Assembly (NCBI RefSeq): GCF_016613535.2
Contig: NZ_CP071518.1
Coordinates: forward strand, 2,480,001-2,544,000
Source: Lysobacter solisilvae
GTDB taxonomy: Bacteria; Pseudomonadota; Gammaproteobacteria; Xanthomonadales; Xanthomonadaceae
Direction: 5' to 3'
Length of the DNA: 64,000 bases
The notes below the pieces were generated by a model. It was not told the DNA's origin. It saw nothing but the letters and a program-made list of their open reading frames with translations, and made no database searches. Below, piece by piece: positions 52,952-61,766 of this stretch (within the stretch, counting starts at the first letter, position 1; the number at the start of each line of letters is the position of its first letter). The position numbers and the translations under genes were made by a program.

Positions 52952-53004
52952 GCGCGACCTGGGCCGGCCGCGCAATCCGTCAACTCCCCTGAGGGTCCCA
53001 TCTG

Positions 53005-54370
53005 ATGAAGCATCCGTTCCGCACCGCGGCCCTGAGCGCCGCCGTGATCGCCTCGCTCGGTTTCTCCGCCGCCGCCCTGGCCGCTGGCCGCCCCGACCCT
53101 GGTGTTGTCGGGCCTGAAGGCCGGCAAGCCCCATGAAGCCAGCGAGCTGCTGGTCAAGTTCCGCGACGGCTCCACCGCCGCCCAGCAACTGGCCGTCCGC
53201 CAGGGCCTGGGCGCGCAGAAGATCCAGACCGTGCGCGGTGGCAAGGGCGAACTGGCGCTGCTGCGCCTGCCCGCCGGCAAGAGCCTGGCCGCCAGCGTGA
53301 GCGCCCTGGCGTCCAACCCGGCCGTCGAATACGCCGAGCCGAACTGGATCTACCAGCACAACGCCACTTCCAACGACACCTACTTCACCAACGGCGCGCT
53401 GTGGGGCATGTACGGCGACGCCTCCTCGCCGGCCAACCAGTACGGCTCGCAGGCGTCGGAAGCCTGGGCCGCCGGCCACACCGACTGCGGCAACGTCATC
53501 GTCGGCGTGATCGACGAGGGCATCTACTACAACCACGAAGACCTCGCCGCCAACATCTGGAGCAATCCCTACGATCCGGCCGACGGCGTCGACAACGACG
53601 GCAACGGCAAGGTCGACGACGTCCGCGGCTGGGACTTCGACGGCGGCAGCAACAACATCAACTCCGGCGGCGCCAACGACGACCACGGCACGCATGTGTC
53701 GGGCACCATCGCCGGCGTGGGCGGCAACGGCAAGGGCGTGGCGGGCGTGTGCTGGAGCGGCGTCAAGCTGATCAGCGCCAGGTTCCTGGGCCGTCGCGGC
53801 GGCACCACCGCCAATGCGATCGCGGCGGTGGACTACATCACCGACCTGAAGACCCGCCATGGCCTGAACATCGTCGCCACCAACAACTCGTGGGGCGGTG
53901 GCGGCTTCTCGCAGGGCCTGCAGGACGCGATCGGCCGCGCGAACACGGCCAACATCCTGTTCATCGCCGCCGCCGGCAACGATGCGTACAACAACGACGC
54001 CACGGCCAGCTATCCCTCGAACTACCCGAACGCGAACGTGATCGCGGTCGCCTCGACGACCAGCACCGGCGGCCTGTCGAGCTTCTCGCAGTGGGGCGCG
54101 ACCACGGTCGACATCGGTGCGCCGGGTTCGGGCATCTATTCGTCCGTTCCCAAGAGCGTCAAGGGTCAGCTCACCTCGGCCTACGCCAGCTACAGCGGCA
54201 CCTCGATGGCCACCCCGCACGTGACCGGCGCCGCGGCGCTGTACAAGTCGTCGCATCCGGCCGCCACGGCCGCGGACATCAAGGCCGCGATCCTGGGCAC
54301 CGCGGTGCCGACGCCGTCGCTCAACGGCAAGGTGCTCACCGGTGGCCGCCTGAACGCCAGCGGCTTCTGA
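53005..54370 (+). pseudogene. Secreted subtilisin-like serine protease (S8), frameshifted in the signal/propeptide
   Basis: MKHPFRTAALSAAVIASLGF starts a Sec signal peptide, but an extra C in the cccc run at 53091-53094 shifts the frame right after ALAAGRP. Restored, the protein has 454 residues: a propeptide (LLVKFRDGSTAAQQLAVRQG ... AVEYAEPNWIY), then the S8 catalytic domain with Asp in IVGVIDEGIYYNHEDL, His in DDHGTHVSGTIAG, oxyanion Asn in FIAAAGNDAYNN, and Ser in YSGTSMATPHVTGAA. DVDNDGNGKVDD-like acid residues suggest a calcium loop. An extracellular protease of this kind fits a predatory or saprophytic lifestyle. The frame open from 53102 alone would lack the signal peptide. Confidence 0.9.
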
Positions 54371-54390
54371 TCGACCCGCCCGTTGCACCC

Positions 54391-54423
54391 GAAGGCCCGG
54401 TCTTCTGACCGGGCCTTCTTTTT
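54391..54423 (+). terminator. Terminator after the subtilase
   Basis: Twelve-base perfect arms gaaggcccggtc/gaccgggccttc with a ttct loop and a five-T tract, 20 nt after the stop. Confidence 0.93.
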
Positions 54424-54519
54424 GGGCCGACGGCAGGCGAACGACTGGGGGGCTCCGCAGCGCCGGCAGGGAAGGCGTGGCGGATCCCGAAGGCAGAGGG
54501 CGGGACCCGGAGCGGGGTG

Positions 54520-54897
54520 GTCGACTGAAAAAGACTGACGCTCGACTCTCAGAGAGTGGCGTTCGACTCCAAAAGACTGGCGCTCGACTCTAAAAGAGTG
54601 GCGCTCGACTCTAAAAGACTGGCGCTCGACTCTAAAAGAGTGGCGCTCGACTCTAAAAGACTCGCGTTCGACTCTAAAAGACTCGCGCTCGACTCTCAGA
54701 GAGTGGCGCTCGACTCTAAAAGACTCGCGCTCGACTCTCAGAGAGTGGCGCTCGACTCTAAAAGACTCGCCCTCGACTCTCAGAGAGTGGCGCTCGACTC
54801 TAAAAGACTCGCGCTCGACTCTAAAAGACTGGCGCTCGACTCTCGGAGAGTGGCGCTCGACTCCAAAAGACTGGCGCTCGACTCTCGCAGAGCTTCG
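54520..54897. repeat. 21-nt minisatellite, 18 units
   Basis: Eighteen head-to-tail units of exactly 21 nt. Most begin ctcgactctaaaag and end in actggcg, actcgcg or agtggcg; a second class reads ctcgactctcagag then agtggcg, in which actct-cag-agagt is itself a small palindrome. The first (54520) and last (54877) units are the most diverged. Because 21 is a multiple of three, both strands stay open through the array (plus frame: [14 protein letters not shown] heptads), but these frames run antiparallel through real genes and have no start signals, so I treat it as non-coding. Confidence 0.95.
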
Positions 54898-55178
54898 GCT
54901 GGGTCCCGGGGAAGGGGGCGCCTGGCGCCCCGAGGGGGCCGCTTCGCCGTCCGGGCGTGGCGCCGGGCTCCCGGAGGGCGGCAACTGCCCTGCGCAGACC
55001 GCATTTCCAGCGCCCGAAGAGCGGAGCCCCGGTCCCGGAGCGTGGCCGTTGGTACTCCAGGCTGGGCCCACGGGGCCCTGCCGGCGGGCCGTGGGCCCGG
55101 GAGCACCGCCAGTTCCGGATGCCCGAGGTCGTCCGGCGGGCCCGGGACGTTCCGGCACCGCCCCGTGCCGCTTAGAAT
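54898..55178. other. GC-rich intergenic stretch upstream of dcd
   Basis: No gene seen. It contains inverted repeats: ggggcgcc/ggcgcccc near 54915-54931 and gggcccacgg/ccgtgggccc (55064-55073, 55089-55098). A TAGAAT box at 55173-55178 is the likely dcd -10. Confidence 0.5.
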
Positions 55179-55210
55179 CGCGCTTTCTTTCTCGCGGAAC
55201 CCCCCGACGC

Positions 55211-55780
55211 ATGAGCATCAAGTCCGACCGCTGGATCCGCCGGATGGCCGAGCAGCACAGCATGATCGAGCCGTTCGAACCGGGCCAGGTCAAGCAGGAT
55301 GCCCAGGGCCATCGCATCGTCAGCTTCGGCACCTCCAGCTACGGCTACGACGTGCGCTGCTCACGCGAGTTCAAGGTCTTCACCAACATCAACTCGACGA
55401 TCGTCGATCCCAAGCACTTCGACAGCGGCAGCTTCGTCGACATCGAATCGGACGTGTGCATCATCCCGCCCAATTCCTTCGCGCTGGCCCGCACCGTCGA
55501 GTACTTCCGCATTCCCCGCGACACGCTGGTGGTGTGCCTGGGCAAGAGCACGTACGCGCGCTGCGGCATCATCGTCAACGTGACGCCGCTGGAGCCGGAA
55601 TGGGAAGGCCACGTCACCCTGGAATTCAGCAACACCACGCCGCTGCCGGCGCGCATCTACGCCAACGAGGGCGTCGCGCAGATGCTGTTCTTCCAGTCCG
55701 ACGAAGTCTGCGAAACCTCCTACAAGGACCGCGGCGGCAAGTACCAGGGCCAGAAGGGCGTGACGCTGCCCCGCACCTGA
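55211..55780 (+). CDS. dcd: dCTP deaminase
   Basis: A 189-residue trimeric enzyme converting dCTP to d[25 protein letters not shown] is the conserved start, fixing ATG 55211. [17 protein letters not shown], the active-site segment [34 protein letters not shown] (catalytic Glu in PEWEGH), and the C-terminal lid [12 protein letters not shown] are present. Normally next to mrp; separated here by the protease gene and the minisatellite. Confidence 0.97.
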   Translation: MSIKSDRWIRRMAEQHSMIEPFEPGQVKQDAQGHRIVSFGTSSYGYDVRCSREFKVFTNINSTIVDPKHFDSGSFVDIESDVCIIPPNSFALARTVEYFRIPRDTLVVCLGKSTYARCGIIVNVTPLEPEWEGHVTLEFSNTTPLPARIYANEGVAQMLFFQSDEVCETSYKDRGGKYQGQKGVTLPRT

Positions 55781-55799
55781 CCCTGCCGCGGCACCGAAA

Positions 55800-55819
55800 G
55801 CCCGGCCCATCGGCCGGGC
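55800..55819. terminator. Hairpin between dcd and the small exported protein
   Basis: Eight-base arms gcccggcc/ggccgggc with a catc loop between two convergent genes; on the minus strand ctttcgg follows, so it best fits as the end of the long minus-strand operon. Confidence 0.6.
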
Positions 55820-55826
55820 GCGGTGC

Positions 55827-56123
55827 TCAGGGCTTCTGGTAGGTGACGAAGAACCCCACCAGGTCGTTGTTCTCGACGTAGGGCTGCACGTCCTGCACGC
55901 GGTAGCCGCGGGCGGCGAAGGCGGTGTGCGCGCGGGTGAGCGAGTTGGCGGCGCCCTGGTTGCGGAAGCCCCAGCTTGCATCGACCCAGATGGTCACCGC
56001 CGCCAGGTTCAGGCGCGCGGCTTCCTCGGCCGAGGCTTCGGGCTTCTTCTCGAAAATCGCGGCGTCGGCCGGCGCGGTGGCCAGCAGGCCGGCAAGGACG
56101 GCGACGAGGACGGGCATGCGCAT
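55827..56123 (-). CDS. Small exported protein of unknown function
   Basis: A 98-residue protein with a signal peptide (VLVAVLAGLLATAPADAA). The mature part is AIFEKKPEASAEEAARLNLA with VTIWVDASWGFRNQG and a C-terminal VQPYVENNDLVGFFVTYQKP. No family recognised. It is 59 nt after pcp on the same strand and may be the last cistron of that operon. Conserved aromatic and Gly residues suggest a small folded domain. Confidence 0.65.
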   Translation of the reverse strand: MRMPVLVAVLAGLLATAPADAAIFEKKPEASAEEAARLNLAAVTIWVDASWGFRNQGAANSLTRAHTAFAARGYRVQDVQPYVENNDLVGFFVTYQKP

Positions 56124-56182
56124 GGGGGACTCCTGTGTGTTGTGGGCCTGCGCGGCAAGCGCGCAGTGGGTTCGGGTGCGGA

Positions 56183-56839
56183 TCAGTGTTCGGCGCCGGC
56201 GCTGAGCCGGGCATCGGTCGAAGTGGTCAGGGCGACCTGCAGCGCCAGCCGCAGGCCCGCCTGCACGGTGGCCACGTCCAGCGACGGGGCGCCCGGGTGC
56301 CGCGCCGCCTGCTCGGGCGAATAGGGGATGTGGATGAAGCCCCCGCGGGCCGCGCGACGACGCAGGGCATGCATCAGCCCGTAGAAGACATGGTTGCAGA
56401 CGAAGGTGCCGGCGGTCTGTGACACCTCCGCCGGAATCCGTGCGGCCTGCAGCGCGGCGAGCATCGCCTTGATCGGCAGGTCGGTGAAATAGGCGGCGGG
56501 GCTGTGCGCCACTACGGGTTGGTCGACCGGACGCGCGCCCGCGTTGTCCGGAATCCGCGCGTCGTCGACGTTGATCGCCACGCGCTCCAGGCTCATCGCG
56601 GCGCGGCCGCCGGCCTCGCCGACGCAGAGCACCAGCGCCGGGCGCAGGGTACGGATGGCGGTGCGCAGGTCGTCCAGCGCGGCGCCGAACGCCACCGGCA
56701 GGCAGCGCGTGTGGACGCGGTGGCCGGCGATCAGCTCGCCTTCGATGGCGCTCACGGCCTGCCAGCTGGGATTGACGGTCTCGCCGCCGAAGGGCGCGAA
56801 TCCGGTCAGCAGGACGTTGGGCGGGGCGGGGCTGGGCAT
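56183..56839 (-). CDS. pcp: Pyroglutamyl-peptidase I
   Basis: A 218-residue C15 cysteine peptidase that releases N-terminal 5-oxoproline from peptides. [21 protein letters not shown] is the family start; the catalytic Glu lies in [19 protein letters not shown], Cys in [19 protein letters not shown], and His in [14 protein letters not shown]. It is the downstream end of the pxp/DUF969/DUF979 cluster, so it probably supplies the 5-oxoproline that PxpABC consumes. Confidence 0.95.
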   Translation of the reverse strand: MPSPAPPNVLLTGFAPFGGETVNPSWQAVSAIEGELIAGHRVHTRCLPVAFGAALDDLRTAIRTLRPALVLCVGEAGGRAAMSLERVAINVDDARIPDNAGARPVDQPVVAHSPAAYFTDLPIKAMLAALQAARIPAEVSQTAGTFVCNHVFYGLMHALRRRAARGGFIHIPYSPEQAARHPGAPSLDVATVQAGLRLALQVALTTSTDARLSAGAEH

Positions 56840-56937
56840 CGGCGGGAGTGTAGGGCGGCCGGCCGCCGCGCGGCACCGCCGCGGCGACCGCGTGGCCGGG
56901 ATCGATTCATCTGCCGGGCGGCGCCTGCCAGCGGCGA

Positions 56938-57904
56938 TCAGCGGAACACGATCACGTACATCAGCACGACATTGCACGCCAGCAGCACCAGGCCCGTCAT
57001 CCACTGCGCGCGGATCACGCCGTAGGGATCCTTCAGTTCCAGCAGCGCGGCGGGCACCAGGTTGAAGTTGGCCGCCATCGGCGTCATCAGTGTGCCGCAG
57101 TATCCCGACAGCATGCCGATGGCGGCCAGCGAGGCCGCGTCGGCGCCGTGCAGCGTCACCAGCAGCGGCAGGGCGACGCCGGCGGTCATCACCGGAAACG
57201 CGGCGAAGGCGTTGCCCATGATGATGGTGAACACGGCCATGCCCACGGCGTAGGCGACGACCACCACGAACGCGTTGTCGACGGGGATGACGTCGCGCAC
57301 GACGCCGGCCACGGCTTCGCCCACGCCGCCCGCCTCGAACACGCTGCCCAGCGTGGCCAGCAGCGGCAGCAGCGCGGCCCAGCCGATGGCGTCGATCAGC
57401 CGGCGGGACTGCTCCACGGCGCTCCAAGGGCGTCTGCCGCGTGAGCCGGCACGCCGCGGCCAGCGCGACCACGCAGGCCACCGCCAATGCGATCACGGTG
57501 GTCTGCTTCGCATCGAGCAGGCGCAGGCCCGCCACGGAGATCTCGGCCACCGAGAATCCGAACGCCTTGACCGCCAGCACCAGCGTCACGATCGGGATCA
57601 GCAGCGCCGGACCGAACAGGCGGTTGCCCAGGCGTTCGGCTTCGGCCTGTTTTTCCTGCGGATCGGATTCTTCATAGCGCCCCATGCGCAGCCCGCCCAG
57701 TCCCGCGAGCAGGGCCAGCACCACCACCAGCGCGCCCACCGCCGCCGCGGGCATGTGCTCCGCGCCGAACAGCAGCAGCGCCAGCAGCCCCCAGAACAGC
57801 CCGGTGGTATGCCGGCGCGGATTGCCGCGGTCGCGCGCGCCGCGCCAGGCGATCGACAGGAAGTACGCGCCCAGCAGCCAGTAGACGTGGGTGAGGGTGA
57901 TCAT
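56938..57904 (-). pseudogene. DUF979 membrane permease subunit, frameshifted
   Basis: An integral membrane protein. The first part, from ATG 57904, reads [20 protein letters not shown] with further helices to [11 protein letters not shown]; the second continues in another frame as [20 protein letters not shown] to [12 protein letters not shown] one-base insertion near 57418-57422 (cggcgctcc) separates them; restored length is 321 residues, about nine helices. DUF979 always pairs with DUF969. The ATG overlaps the DUF969 stop (ATGA). Inferred role: uptake of 5-oxoproline or related compound. Confidence 0.88.
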
Positions 57905-58656
57905 GGCGCGGGCTTTGACCGGTCGCGCATCGTGCCGTCGCGCATCGCCTCGTCGCGCATCGTCCAGTCACGCAGCAGGCGCCGCTCGAAGCGGCGGATG
58001 CGCGCGGCGTGGATGACGAAGGCGCACAACGCCGTGGGGATGCCCCACACCGCGATCTGGTAAGGCTCCAAGGTGATGCCGTGGTCGGCGTAGAAACTCT
58101 GCATGAGCAGCACCGCGCCGAAGGCGATGAAGATGTCCTCGCCGAAGAACAGGCCGACGTTGTCGGTGGCGGCGGACATGGCGCGGATGCGCTCGCGCTG
58201 GCTGTCGTCCACGTGCGAGCCGTGCGCCTGCGCCGCGACTTCCGCCGCACCTTCGGCCATCGGCGCCAGCAGCGGGCGCACCGCCTGCGGATGCCCGCCC
58301 AGGCCGGTCAGGCCCATGGCCGAGGCCAGTTGGCGCATGAACAGGTAGGCGATCAGCAACCGGCCCATCGTCGCGCCGCGCAGGCGGGCGATCCAGGCCT
58401 GCGCGTGCTCCTTCAGGCCGTGGCGTTCGAGCAGGCCGATCACCGGCAAGGTCAGCAGGAACACCAGCAGGTAGCGCTTCTCGGTGAAGGCGGTGCCGAT
58501 CACCTCCAGCAGTTCCACCGGCGACATCCGCGCCGCCAGCCCGGTCACGCCGGCGGCGATCACCACCACCAGCGCCGGGTTCATGCGCAGCACGAAGCCG
58601 GCGACGACGGCCGCCACGCCCAGCAGGGGCCAGTAGTTCATGGGGTCGGCGCTCAC
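57901..58656 (-). CDS. DUF969 membrane permease subunit
   Basis: A 251-residue membrane protein with about five helices: [60 protein letters not shown] and later [43 protein letters not shown] is the conserved core. GTG at 58656 was chosen for its AAGG site; ATG at 58641 is the alternative. The C-terminus ends in [13 protein letters not shown], made by a 15-nt tandem repeat. Located between pxpA and DUF979. Confidence 0.88.
   Translation of the reverse strand: MSADPMNYWPLLGVAAVVAGFVLRMNPALVVVIAAGVTGLAARMSPVELLEVIGTAFTEKRYLLVFLLTLPVIGLLERHGLKEHAQAWIARLRGATMGRLLIAYLFMRQLASAMGLTGLGGHPQAVRPLLAPMAEGAAEVAAQAHGSHVDDSQRERIRAMSAATDNVGLFFGEDIFIAFGAVLLMQSFYADHGITLEPYQIAVWGIPTALCAFVIHAARIRRFERRLLRDWTMRDEAMRDGTMRDRSKPAP
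57922..57966 (-). repeat. 15-nt tandem repeat at the DUF969 3' end
   Basis: Three units of gtcgcgcatcg plus four variable bases (plus-strand reading), in frame, coding MRDxx repeats just before the stop. Confidence 0.8.
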
Positions 58657-58684
58657 GGGTGGGCCTTCATGGGTGGGCTTTCAT
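58657..58684 (-). repeat. 14-nt direct repeat before DUF969
   Basis: Two units gggtgggccttcat / gggtgggctttcat directly upstream of the DUF969 GTG; on the coding strand each carries an ATGAARG that could act as a ribosome site. Confidence 0.7.
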
Positions 58685-58735
58685 GGTCGGGACCGTCGGG
58701 CTGGAAATGCATGTCACGCGCGTGCAGGCGGCCCT

Positions 58736-59486
58736 TCATGCAGGCGCGCCGAATGCGCGGATCGACACACCGTCGCGCTCGAGCGCGGCGCGGATCGCGC
58801 GGGCGAAAGTCGCGGCGTCGGGGCGGTCGCCGTGCAGGCATAGCGTGTCGGCGCGCACGGCCACTTCCTCGCCGTTGCGCGCGGTGACGCGGCCGCGGGC
58901 CACCAGCGCACGCACCTGGGCCAGGCTGTCATCGAGGGTCTCGATGACCGCGCCCGGCTCGCCGCGCGGCGTCAGGCGTCCATCGGGTTCGTAGCGGCGT
59001 TCGGCGAACACCTCGTGCGCCACCCGCAGGCCGGCGCGTTCGCCGGCTTCGGTCAGCCGGGAGCCCGACAGCCCGAACAGGACCAGCGCCGGATCGGCCT
59101 GGCGCACGGCCAGGGCAATCGCGTCGGCGATGTCCGCATCGCGTGCGGCCAGGTTGTAGAGCGCGCCATGCGGCTTGACGTGCGCCAGGCGGACGTCCTT
59201 GGTCGGCGGCCAGCGCCGCGAGCCGCTCGATCTGGGCAGCCACCAGGGCGGTGACCGCCGCCGGCTCGATCGCCAGTTCGCGGCGGCCGAAGTGCTCGCG
59301 GTCATCGAACCCCGGGTGCGCGCCCGCCGCCACGCCGTGCGCGCGGCACAGGCGCAGCGTGGCGCGCATGCTCGTGTCGTCGCCGGCATGCGCACCGCAG
59401 GCGATCGACGCCGAGGTGATCAGGGGGATGATCGCGGCGTCGTCGCCGCAGCCTTCGCCCAGGTCACAGTTGAAATCGATGCGCAC
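58736..59486 (-). pseudogene. pxpA: 5-oxoprolinase subunit A (LamB/YcsF), frameshifted
   Basis: The family start [21 protein letters not shown] is followed by [20 protein letters not shown] and [19 protein letters not shown]. After ALAAD the frame shifts because of one extra base at 59201-59202 (ccttggtcgg); the rest continues [21 protein letters not shown] to LCLHGDRPDAATFARAIRAAL. The restored protein has 249 residues, normal for PxpA. With PxpBC it hydrolyses 5-oxoproline to glutamate at the cost of ATP. Confidence 0.92.
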
Positions 59487-59517
59487 GGTGCGTGCCGGGG
59501 CAGGGAAGCCGTGGGCG

Positions 59518-59682
59518 CTACTTGCGGCTGAACAACAGGCCCAGCCCCACGATCACCAGGATCGCCGGCCACCACGTGCTGATCAGGCGGCCCAGGCTGA
59601 GATTGGTGAAACCCAGGTTGTTCAACAGGAACAGCGTGCCGACCACGATCAGCACCAGTGCCGCGACCACATTGCCTTTCAT
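59518..59682 (-). CDS. Small two-helix membrane protein (DUF5668/LiaF-like)
   Basis: A 54-residue protein with two transmembrane segments: [20 protein letters not shown] and [19 protein letters not shown], ending FSRK. This pattern (LLNNLG ... WPxxLIxxGL) is that of DUF5668 / LiaI-LiaF-like toast-rack-associated proteins. The ATG overlaps the pxpC stop (ATGA) and the gene sits 31 nt before pxpA. Its link to oxoproline metabolism is unclear. Confidence 0.8.
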   Translation of the reverse strand: MKGNVVAALVLIVVGTLFLLNNLGFTNLSLGRLISTWWPAILVIVGLGLLFSRK

Positions 59683-60656
59683 TCCCCGTATCCCCTTTGC
59701 AGTTTGAAATCGATCATCAAGGTGATTCTGGCCAGCCGGGCGCGCGCGGCGCAAGCCAGCTGCGTCGCGGTTCGCGCATCGCAGGCGGAAAAATGCACGG
59801 GCTGGCCGGGCCGCAGCTGGGCCAGGCGCTGCAGGTCGACGGCGATCACGTGTCCGAGGCGAGGGTAACCGCCTACGGTCTGCGCGTCGGCCAGCAGGAC
59901 GATGGGGCGGCCATCGGGCGGCAGCTGCACGGTGCCCGGCGCGACCGGCGCGGAAATCTGCTCGTGCGTGTCCAGCGACAGCGCCTCGCCGTCCAGGCGC
60001 AGGCCTTGCCGGTCGCTGCGTGCACTGGCGCGCCACGGCATGCGCGCGAACGCGTCGGCGCCGGGCAGGTGCGCGGGCACATAGCGGATCGGCGCCGCGC
60101 GCCCATGGGGCTGGCGATCGTGCGCGAGCGGATCCACCCACCAGGCGGGAAAGCGTGGCTCCGGACCGGGGTCGGGCGCAGCAGACACGTGCAGCCTGTC
60201 GCCCGCGCGCAATGCGCGCCCCGCGAGGCCGCCGAAGCCGCCGCGCAGGTCGGTGCTGCGGCTGCCGAGCACGGGCGGCACGTCCAGTCCGCCGCCGATC
60301 GCCAGCCAGGCGCGCGTGCCGTCGCAGGCCGCGCCCAGGCTGAGTTCGCCCGCGGGCAGGGACACGGGCCTGCCGCCGGGGATGTGGGCGGCCACGCCCG
60401 TGGAGGACGTGAACTTCATCGGCAGCCAGGCGCCGCACAATGCGATGCGCGTGGGCACGTCGAAGCGCAGCGTCGGACCCTGCAGCGTCATTTCCAGCAC
60501 GGCCGCGTCCGGGTCGTTGCCCACCAGCCGATTGGCGAGCGCGGCCGCATCCGGGTCGAGCGCGCCGGCGCGCGCGATGCCCAGGTGGCGCCAGCCGTGG
60601 CGCCCGCGGTCCTGCACCGTGGTCAGCAGGCCCGGTTGCAGGACGTGCAGGCTCAT
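59679..60656 (-). CDS. pxpC: 5-oxoprolinase subunit C (biotin-dependent carboxylase-like)
   Basis: A 325-residue protein of the KipA/urea amidolyase-like family. LHVLQPGLLTTVQDRGRHGW is the diagnostic start; ARAGALDPDAAALANRLVGN, GAWLPMKFTSSTGV and GGYPRLGHVIAVDLQRLAQL follow. It overlaps pxpB by four bases and the small membrane gene by four bases. It acts as the partner of PxpB in the ATP-dependent phosphorylation step. Confidence 0.95.
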   Translation of the reverse strand: MSLHVLQPGLLTTVQDRGRHGWRHLGIARAGALDPDAAALANRLVGNDPDAAVLEMTLQGPTLRFDVPTRIALCGAWLPMKFTSSTGVAAHIPGGRPVSLPAGELSLGAACDGTRAWLAIGGGLDVPPVLGSRSTDLRGGFGGLAGRALRAGDRLHVSAAPDPGPEPRFPAWWVDPLAHDRQPHGRAAPIRYVPAHLPGADAFARMPWRASARSDRQGLRLDGEALSLDTHEQISAPVAPGTVQLPPDGRPIVLLADAQTVGGYPRLGHVIAVDLQRLAQLRPGQPVHFSACDARTATQLACAARARLARITLMIDFKLQRGYGE

Positions 60657-61339
60657 GCGGCATCCATCGGCAGCGGCACGAAGCGCACGCGGTCGCCCGA
60701 CGCGAGCAGGGACGGCGCCTGGCGCGTGGCGTCGAACAGCACGCTGGGCGTACGCCCGATCAGCCGCCAGCCGCCCGGACTCTCGCGCGGGTAGATGCCC
60801 GTCTGCGCACCGCCGATGCCGACGCTGCCCGCCGGCACGCGCGTGCGCGGCGTGGCCAGGCGCGGCAGCGCCAGGGCCGGATCCAGCCCGAGCAGGTAGG
60901 GGAATCCCGGCGCGAAGCCGATCATCGCCACCGTGTACTCGCGGTCGGCATGGCGTCGCACGAACTCTTCGGGCGTCAGGCCCAGTTCGGCCGCGCTGGT
61001 GGCCAGGTCGGGGCCGTCGTCGCCGCCGTAGGCCACGGGGATTTCGACCAGTCGCGAACCGTCGCCGGCGGCGTGCTGCGGCCCCTGCGAATGCGCCGCG
61101 CCCTGCGCCTGCTCCAGCAGCCAGCGCGCGGCGGCGTCGCCGTCGATGGCGGCCGGATCGAAGAACAGCGCCACGCTCGCGTAGGCGGGCACCAGGTCGC
61201 GCACCCAGTGCGGTCGCCGTGCCTGCAGGTGCGCGCACAGGGCGTGCACGCGCGCGTTGAGGGCGGGGTCGATGCGGTCGCCCAGGTGCAGCAGCCAGGC
61301 GTCGTCGGCTAGCGCTTCCAGCGCCGGCGCGTCGCTCAC
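60653..61339 (-). CDS. pxpB: 5-oxoprolinase subunit B (allophanate hydrolase subunit 1-like)
   Basis: A 228-residue KipI-type protein: LLHLGDRIDPALNARVHAL, VPAYASVALFFDPAAID, IPVAYGGDDGPDLATSAAEL, and the conserved FAPGFPYLLGLDPALALPRLATPRTRVPAG stretch, with GWRLIGRTPSVLFD near the end. The GTG start at 61339 overlaps the HIT gene stop (GTGA). It functions with PxpC and PxpA. Confidence 0.95.
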   Translation of the reverse strand: MSDAPALEALADDAWLLHLGDRIDPALNARVHALCAHLQARRPHWVRDLVPAYASVALFFDPAAIDGDAAARWLLEQAQGAAHSQGPQHAAGDGSRLVEIPVAYGGDDGPDLATSAAELGLTPEEFVRRHADREYTVAMIGFAPGFPYLLGLDPALALPRLATPRTRVPAGSVGIGGAQTGIYPRESPGGWRLIGRTPSVLFDATRQAPSLLASGDRVRFVPLPMDAA

Positions 61340-61766
61340 GCCAGTGCCGCGCGCAGGCGCTCGATGCGTCCGACCAGCGCCTCGGTCGAGTAGGGCTGCG
61401 CGGAGGCCATGCCCCACACCGGCCGCGGCCAGGCGATGTCGTCGGTGAAGCGGGCGATGACGTGCACACGTGCAGCTGCGGCACGACATTGCCCAGGGCG
61501 GCCACGTTGAGTTTGTGCGGCTTGAACACCGCCTGCAGCATGCGCCCGGCCTGGCTGATCTCGGCCGAAAGCTGCGCCTGCTGCTCGGTGTCCAGGTCGG
61601 TCCATTCCACCGCGCCTTCCACGCGCGGCACGAGGATCAGCCAGGGATGGTTGGCGTCGTCCATCAGTTGCAGGTCGCTCAGCGCGAAGTGCGCGACCGG
61701 ATGCGTGTCTTCGGCCAGTTGCGGATGCAGGTGCCAGCCGACCGGAGCCTGGGGGTGCTTGCTCAT
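61336..61766 (-). pseudogene. HIT-family protein, frameshifted
   Basis: A histidine-triad nucleotide-binding protein of about 142 residues. FALSDLQLMDDANHPWLILVPR and LNVAALGNVVPQLHV are in one frame; HVIARFTDDIAWPRPVWGM in another. The break falls inside the histidine triad (QLHVHVIAR) and is a 2-base insertion of ac at 61471-61475 (gtgcacacgtgc). Restoring it gives a complete protein. ATG 61766 overlaps the dienelactone hydrolase stop. Related HIT proteins hydrolyse nucleoside phosphoramidates; no specific link to the operon is evident. Confidence 0.88.

Noticed and set aside
54520-54897. Possible CRISPR array.
   Set aside because: Units are contiguous 21-mers with no unique spacers and no cas genes nearby.
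54556-55842. Heptad-repeat ORF (LDSKRLA units) through the minisatellite into dcd.
   Set aside because: It overlaps all of dcd in another frame, has no ribosome site, and the repeat explains the open frame.
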